A DNA stretch of 64,000 bases from Astrocystis sublimbata (Eukaryota > Ascomycota > Sordariomycetes > Xylariales > Xylariaceae), in contig JAJNNY010000027.1 of the NCBI GenBank assembly GCA_022453515.1, positions 248,001 through 312,000 on the forward strand, given 5' to 3'. Below the pieces are notes generated by a model. It worked only from the letters and a program-made list of their open reading frames with translations. It had not been told where the DNA came from and searched no databases. The position numbers and the translations under genes were made by a program. Shown here piece after piece: positions 60,401 through 64,000 of this stretch. Each line of letters begins with the position of its first letter. Position 1 is the stretch's first letter.

Positions 60401-63065
60401 TATTACCTGATGTCTCGCTAAGTACGGATCGCGTGGGTGCGGGTCGCCTAGCCTCCGAGGACGAGTGCCGAAGTTCCACCTCCTGAGCCAGCTCTGAAAT
60501 ATCGATATCATCGCTATAGTCACTTTCATACCCTTTTCTCGGAGGAGCGACTTGTTGTATTGGACTCCTGCGGCTTTTCGCAGCGCTCGATTGGTGCATC
60601 TGCCGTGTGGTTTTCGACAAGTCACGGCTAGGTGGAAAATCATGCATTTCAAAGATATCATCGTCTTCGTAATCCATCATGTCAGAGGCATAGTGTGGAG
60701 TTGGCTTTGCCACCTCATTTCCCCTGGGAGGCACCGAGCGGCCTTGCTCACCGCGGGTGGCACGCCGCGGTGGTGACGAAGCGACGAAATTCTGTCTATC
60801 AGCTTTATGCGTGTTGTATGTCTCGCTCGAACGGTGATCGAAGCTCGGTCGTTGAGAATCGAGTCGCGGCAGGACCTGCGTCTGCATTATGACCTGAGTG
60901 CCTCCCATGCCCGGAAGCTGGCTAGAACTTTCGGGTAGACTCAAAGGCGCTGGGCGTTGGGCGGCTTGTGTTGCCTGCACGACAACAGACTCAGACCTAT
61001 TGGCAGGAGAGCCAGGAACTGTGAGGCTCTCATAATGACTAGGATCTTTGATGTCTGCGTTGAACAAATACATCTTCAAAGAGTCCTGCCGGTTTTTGAG
61101 TTGGACGTCCAGCTCCTGCAGGTGAGCTTCATCGTCATCGGTGTCTAGGTCATGCTCGTAAGCATCGGCAATGCGAGCGATAAGAGCGGATCGCTTCGCT
61201 GCCAATTCTTCGTATGACCGGTACTCCTTGGCGAGGATGTCTACCGATGCCTGCTTCTTAATCAATCGCTCTTTATCGCGTCTTAGCTGTTCTCTAGGCT
61301 CGAGAGAACCTTGCTGGAGGGACATCTTAAAACGCTCTCGGTTCTGCCGCAGATCATCTTCTAAAGATGTTCGCTTCATCTCAATAATTGATGGTCGGCG
61401 AAGGAACAGTTCAAGCATAGCCGACGAGATCTTGTCGTCATATTGGACATTTGTCTGGCTACTCGTAGGCTCCTCGACGGTTTGACTAATGACCTCTTCT
61501 TCACGTGATGCGACAGGTTTGCTTTGGGAGCGTTGGCTTTGATGCGCTTTTTGAGGCGAGTATGCTACAGTCGCGGCTTGACTGGATGACTGTGGTTGTT
61601 TCTTGGTCTTCGAAGGCGTGTCCTGAGCCGCAGCATATAGATCGCGCTGAGAGGCAGCTTGTCGCTTCGCGGGGCTGTCGGTTCGCAAAAACAGTGTTTC
61701 CGCTTCCTCATGGGCAGGTGGAGTCATGGGCTCGTCATCAGAGTCCTGTATCACCCGGTCTTGACTTGTAATATGCGGCGTTGTTCTCGGCCGAGGCTTC
61801 AACATGTACTCAGTGTCACTCCCAAACAATGAATCCGAATCTGAAAGCATTAAGTCCGACTTCGGCTCTGCTTTTCCCACAACGGTACTCTTCTTGGGGG
61901 TCTTGGAAGGGGACATTTTGATTCGGGGGGATTTGAAAGAGGGCGCTTCGTAGTTCAGATTTGTCCTCTGCTTTGAGGGCGTATTCATTATTGGTGGCAG
62001 CTGCGAGAGTTTGAAGGGCGTTTTGCCGGGGCTCGTCTTGAGCTTGCTCCTAGCTGGTGACCTTGTCGGTGACCGCTTTGGCGAGACATGCAGATTTTCA
62101 TCATCTGTCAGGATGTCCATGATGTCTTGGAAATCGTCAAGAGATGTAGACTTGGTCTGGGGTGGCTGGCTGATCTGGTCGCTCTTCCGCTTCTTCCCAC
62201 GAGTGGAAGCCAGAGGCTCCGGACGCGAGGCAGCCCCCTCCTCCCATACCATTATATCGCTGCCAAATATAACAGAATCCTCGTCGGGGGAGACAGGGCC
62301 CGGTCGGCTAGCGTAGTCCTCACGCCATACCATCCTGGTGCTCCCAAACACGACCGAGTTCTCGCTCGGCGTGACAGGCTCGGGACGAGCAGCAGCATCC
62401 TCTCGCCATAGCGTAACATCAGTGCCAAAAGCGGAGGAGATAGAAGACGTGCCTAAGTTCCCGGCGGTCAAGTCAATGATGTCGAGGGCGGCGGTTTGCG
62501 GCGGCGACATCACGCTGCCAACCCGCGGTCCGGACAGAGACGACACCGAAGACCTCGCATTCTGGGCAGATGGCCGGTTCCTGGCTGCGTTCCTGATCAC
62601 AGAGGCGGAGTATTCGCTCTCAAGCGAGACAGGGGTAGCGGCTGTCGTGGGTACTGGCGGTACGAGCTGTTCCTGTCGGACAAGCAGGTTTGGTCTCTTC
62701 GAATTCGGCTTTGACGCAAGGCGGCCCATGTTCTCTGCTACCGCAGCCCCTTCGCCACCTCCACGCTGGCTCTCCTGCAATCGGGCGTTCGACCCCTTAG
62801 ACCCATGGGCCGAGACAGAGGGCCGGCTCGTTTCCCTGGGCAGGACGGGATACAGCTCGGCGGCGGCGGTATCATTCGGGCGTGCGGCGGGCGACAGTCC
62901 TGACGTGGGCGTGAAGAAGACGGTGGTATCTTCGGTGGGCGACGACGATGCGTTATCTGTGAGCTCGCGCGAGGAGGGCAGAGCGGGTACGGTCGCCGTG
63001 GGTGTGAGCAGGTTGATATGAGCCAATAGCCACGATAGTTGGTCGTTGAGGTTGTGTCGAGTCAT
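57495..63065 (-). CDS. RecQ family DNA helicase, Sgs1/BLM/QDE-3 type, 1837 aa
   Basis: A 3'-5' helicase that resolves recombination intermediates; the Neurospora orthologue QDE-3 also acts in quelling. Two exons, 63065-58794 and 58736-57495, are joined by a 57-nt intron (58793-58737). The intron has no stop and is a multiple of three; splicing gives VQYFKLGRAAHSFLNGGR. The N-terminal 900 residues are largely disordered, with three tandem 27-residue repeats at 213-284 and a SIM-like LDIIDLT near 194-200. The helicase core has Walker A MPTGGGKSLCYQLP near 957, DEAH in VIDEAHCVSQWGHDFRPDY near 1068 and motif VI QETGRAGRDG near 1248. The RQC zinc site includes CRRVEILRYFGE and CNSTCDNC near 1325. 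The HRDC domain is at about 1557-1640 (GLRWTTTLDQMRRIPGVDD). The tail is Gly/Ser/Arg-rich. The length is greater than yeast Sgs1 (about 1450 aa). Confidence 0.93.
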   Translation of the reverse strand: MTRHNLNDQLSWLLAHINLLTPTATVPALPSSRELTDNASSSPTEDTTVFFTPTSGLSPAARPNDTAAAELYPVLPRETSRPSVSAHGSKGSNARLQESQRGGGEGAAVAENMGRLASKPNSKRPNLLVRQEQLVPPVPTTAATPVSLESEYSASVIRNAARNRPSAQNARSSVSSLSGPRVGSVMSPPQTAALDIIDLTAGNLGTSSISSAFGTDVTLWREDAAARPEPVTPSENSVVFGSTRMVWREDYASRPGPVSPDEDSVIFGSDIMVWEEGAASRPEPLASTRGKKRKSDQISQPPQTKSTSLDDFQDIMDILTDDENLHVSPKRSPTRSPARSKLKTSPGKTPFKLSQLPPIMNTPSKQRTNLNYEAPSFKSPRIKMSPSKTPKKSTVVGKAEPKSDLMLSDSDSLFGSDTEYMLKPRPRTTPHITSQDRVIQDSDDEPMTPPAHEEAETLFLRTDSPAKRQAASQRDLYAAAQDTPSKTKKQPQSSSQAATVAYSPQKAHQSQRSQSKPVASREEEVISQTVEEPTSSQTNVQYDDKISSAMLELFLRRPSIIEMKRTSLEDDLRQNRERFKMSLQQGSLEPREQLRRDKERLIKKQASVDILAKEYRSYEELAAKRSALIARIADAYEHDLDTDDDEAHLQELDVQLKNRQDSLKMYLFNADIKDPSHYESLTVPGSPANRSESVVVQATQAAQRPAPLSLPESSSQLPGMGGTQVIMQTQVLPRLDSQRPSFDHRSSETYNTHKADRQNFVASSPPRRATRGEQGRSVPPRGNEVAKPTPHYASDMMDYEDDDIFEMHDFPPSRDLSKTTRQMHQSSAAKSRRSPIQQVAPPRKGYESDYSDDIDISELAQEVELRHSSSEARRPAPTRSVLSETSGNTGPRKEKSASRQKKFVGVAPTAEQRRTPWYVEVKRALKDRFRMSGFRHNQLEAINATLAGKDAFILMPTGGGKSLCYQLPAVVSKGKTSGITVVVSPLLSLMQDQVDHLTALNISAATYNSSTPSDARKYILDVMKHQYPENSFRMLYVTPEMINKSQIFMNSLADLYRNKKLARLVIDEAHCVSQWGHDFRPDYKELRNFRDRFPEVPLMALTATATQNVIMDVKHNLGIDKCEQFTQSFNRPNLYYEVRRKEKGNTATIAELINSKYPGETGIVYTLSRKSAETIAKQLREHGIDSDHYHAGVDADEKTQVQRDWQEGKIKVVVATIAFGMGIDKPDVRFVIHQSIPKSLEGYYQETGRAGRDGEQSDCYLYYTYGDVVQMRKLITENDGNKEQQERQIIMLSMVAAFCDNQSDCRRVEILRYFGEAFTKAQCNSTCDNCTANNQFEQKDFTKYALAVLEIVRSAGRVTLAQCTDYLMGKKKKSDFSVEEFHGMAKPMQKHEVHRIINRLYADDALTEENVVNSTSRMVVQYFKVSVHFYGPVTAFNTDTIPQLGRAAHSFLNGGRQLLLTTSVKSTNNTAGAAKPQKRLDKPAARATGQKSMVQFTSTLVSSPARKSASKKKGKAVATNDDEESDEDFGMHNNAYSRDGFVVDDGFSDEDFEAMPAPVARRRRMNPVGPPISRDARLSEEDLTDVQKDILESFFEDAKKMEEKIRVERGYRKPLFTQVQLREMGLRWTTTLDQMRRIPGVDDNMVTRHGNKLIPLIQRYCQQYQEIMGLSPEPPAMPYLGDIVDLVTSDEDDDDLDRPHGHGQVIEAIEDDDETEEDDDDEVGETSGYFGPSATEKEFMEKFRRANQQETSSSSTSKPRSRYSGSGAGGRGGGKGSWKGGKKSYAPRRSSGGGRSSGVSRKKGGAATSSSNKRATTSGFGSAQGRSSTVRSGGGARGGSSRPTGVGFNGIGLMEY

Positions 63066-64000
63066 GAAGACGTGTCGTCGGAACTAGGGTCCCAATCAGT
63101 CTCCATGCGCATTGAAGAATCTGTAGGACGGCATGGGGGGGTCGGCGGTGGTTGAGGGTATGTGTGCAGGTGAGGGGATTCGAGCAATTGGTTGTTGGTA
63201 TTGTGATATTGCAGAAGCGGCGTGTGTTGACTTTGGGGCGACGGGCACGCCGGGGTCCAATTGCCTTGTCTAGTGCGGTGTTTAGGTGGGTGGGCGCGTC
63301 GCAGGGCATCGATGGACCCGCGCATGCCCTGTTGCTGGAGCTGGCAGTTGCACAAGGAAAACAGCTGGGACGCGACACCACATGACCTTCCACTTAAGTC
63401 ACCCAAATCGGGTTAGACCAGGCGCCTACAAGCACACCTCCACGTCTCGCCTGTTTCTGCCCCTCCAACTCAACCAGGCCCGGTGGTGCGAAGGAAAGAT
63501 GAAGGCCAAATACTTGGCATACAATATCACTCAATCTACCAGCTACTAACAGTATCACAAGTAGTAATAAAATCAAAACGAAAGAGCTGAAAGTATCTAC
63601 TAGTCTTGTTCTATAGTTGAGTATGATTTTGCAGTAATTGAATCAGAGCATAGAAAGTTATTCGATATTAAAGATAATGCCGGGTGTTGGTACAAGCTGG
63701 TTGTAGTGGGCCGCCTCCATTTAATTCTCCTCCCGCGGTGTAAGCATTTAATGACATTCTCACCAGCTCGCCGCCACCTGCAGGTATTACTACACCAGCA
63801 AGTATGCCCAGGTGGGTGGGTCAATGATCTTTAAATACTTCCACCGCATTAGGGGGTGGGTACATGAAGTAGATATAGGCAGCTGCATTCATCCACCCAT
63901 GCAAGGGGGAGTCACATTAAATGTCCGGGTGCGAGGTACTACACAAAATAGATAAGATACTTCCAATCAGGTTTTTTTATAGTTTATATAATGCTTATTG
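63066..64000. other. recQ promoter region and window end
   Basis: This holds the recQ leader and promoter, no other recognisable gene, and repeat family 2 copy B cut by the window end. Confidence 0.6.
63922..64000 (+). repeat. dispersed repeat family 2, copy B (cut by window end)
   Basis: Starts TGTCCGGGTGCGAGG and follows copy A (42184-42287) through AAAATAGATAAGA, ACTTCCAATCAGGTT, AGTTTAT and AATGCTTATTG, with two short deletions relative to copy A. The element continues beyond the window. Confidence 0.7.

Overview
This is a window of nuclear DNA from a filamentous ascomycete (Pezizomycotina, most likely Sordariomycetes). The signs are short introns of 50-210 nt with GTRNGT donors and YAG acceptors, fungal-only genes (palF, kar9, a con-8-like gene, a DHA2-type MFS carrier), a large QDE-3/Sgs1-type RecQ, and many short TACCTAGGTA-type words between genes. 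I find 16 gene models that look intact and one transporter that looks broken. I see no tRNA, rRNA or CRISPR array. All exon joins were worked out by hand by matching reading-frame phase across splice sites, so they are predictions without transcript support.

Layout. 1.6-6.4 kb (minus): an unrecognised 416-aa protein, then molybdenum cofactor sulfurase. 7.3-9.2 kb (plus): replication licensing ATPase Cdc6. 9.2-13.6 kb: a long gene-free stretch. 13.6-16.0 kb (plus): PalF/Rim8, the arrestin of the ambient-pH pathway. 17.0-19.7 kb (plus): two adjacent, related RING-finger genes, with AT-rich copies of one dispersed repeat on both sides in inverted orientation. 20.4-24.9 kb: a cytochrome P450 and a damaged MFS transporter in divergent orientation; this is the most accessory-like part, with an inverted-repeat element between the two genes. 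24.9-32.2 kb is sparse and holds only a 73-aa con-8-like gene. 32.2-40 kb is a dense housekeeping block: a putative mitochondrial protein, an HCNGP/SAP30BP-type protein, proteasome beta-7 (Pre4) and glutamine:fructose-6-phosphate amidotransferase (Gfa1). 44.6-48 kb: Kar9. 52.1-56.4 kb: a conserved fungal protein of unknown role and proteasome ATPase Rpt4. 57.5-63.1 kb: the RecQ helicase.

The genes do not form one pathway. Functional links are loose: two 26S proteasome subunits (Pre4, Rpt4) plus two possible ubiquitin ligases (the RING pair), and three genome or division factors (Cdc6, RecQ, Kar9). The P450/MFS pair could be the remnant of a small metabolite or detoxification cassette.

Two repeat families show copy-to-copy differences that are mostly transitions, as expected after repeat-induced point mutation (RIP). 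I do not see a convincing wholly new biological system. The best leads are the RING pair inside inverted repeats, three PSAP motifs in PalF, a 27-residue tandem repeat in the RecQ N-terminus, and the broken transporter next to an intact P450.
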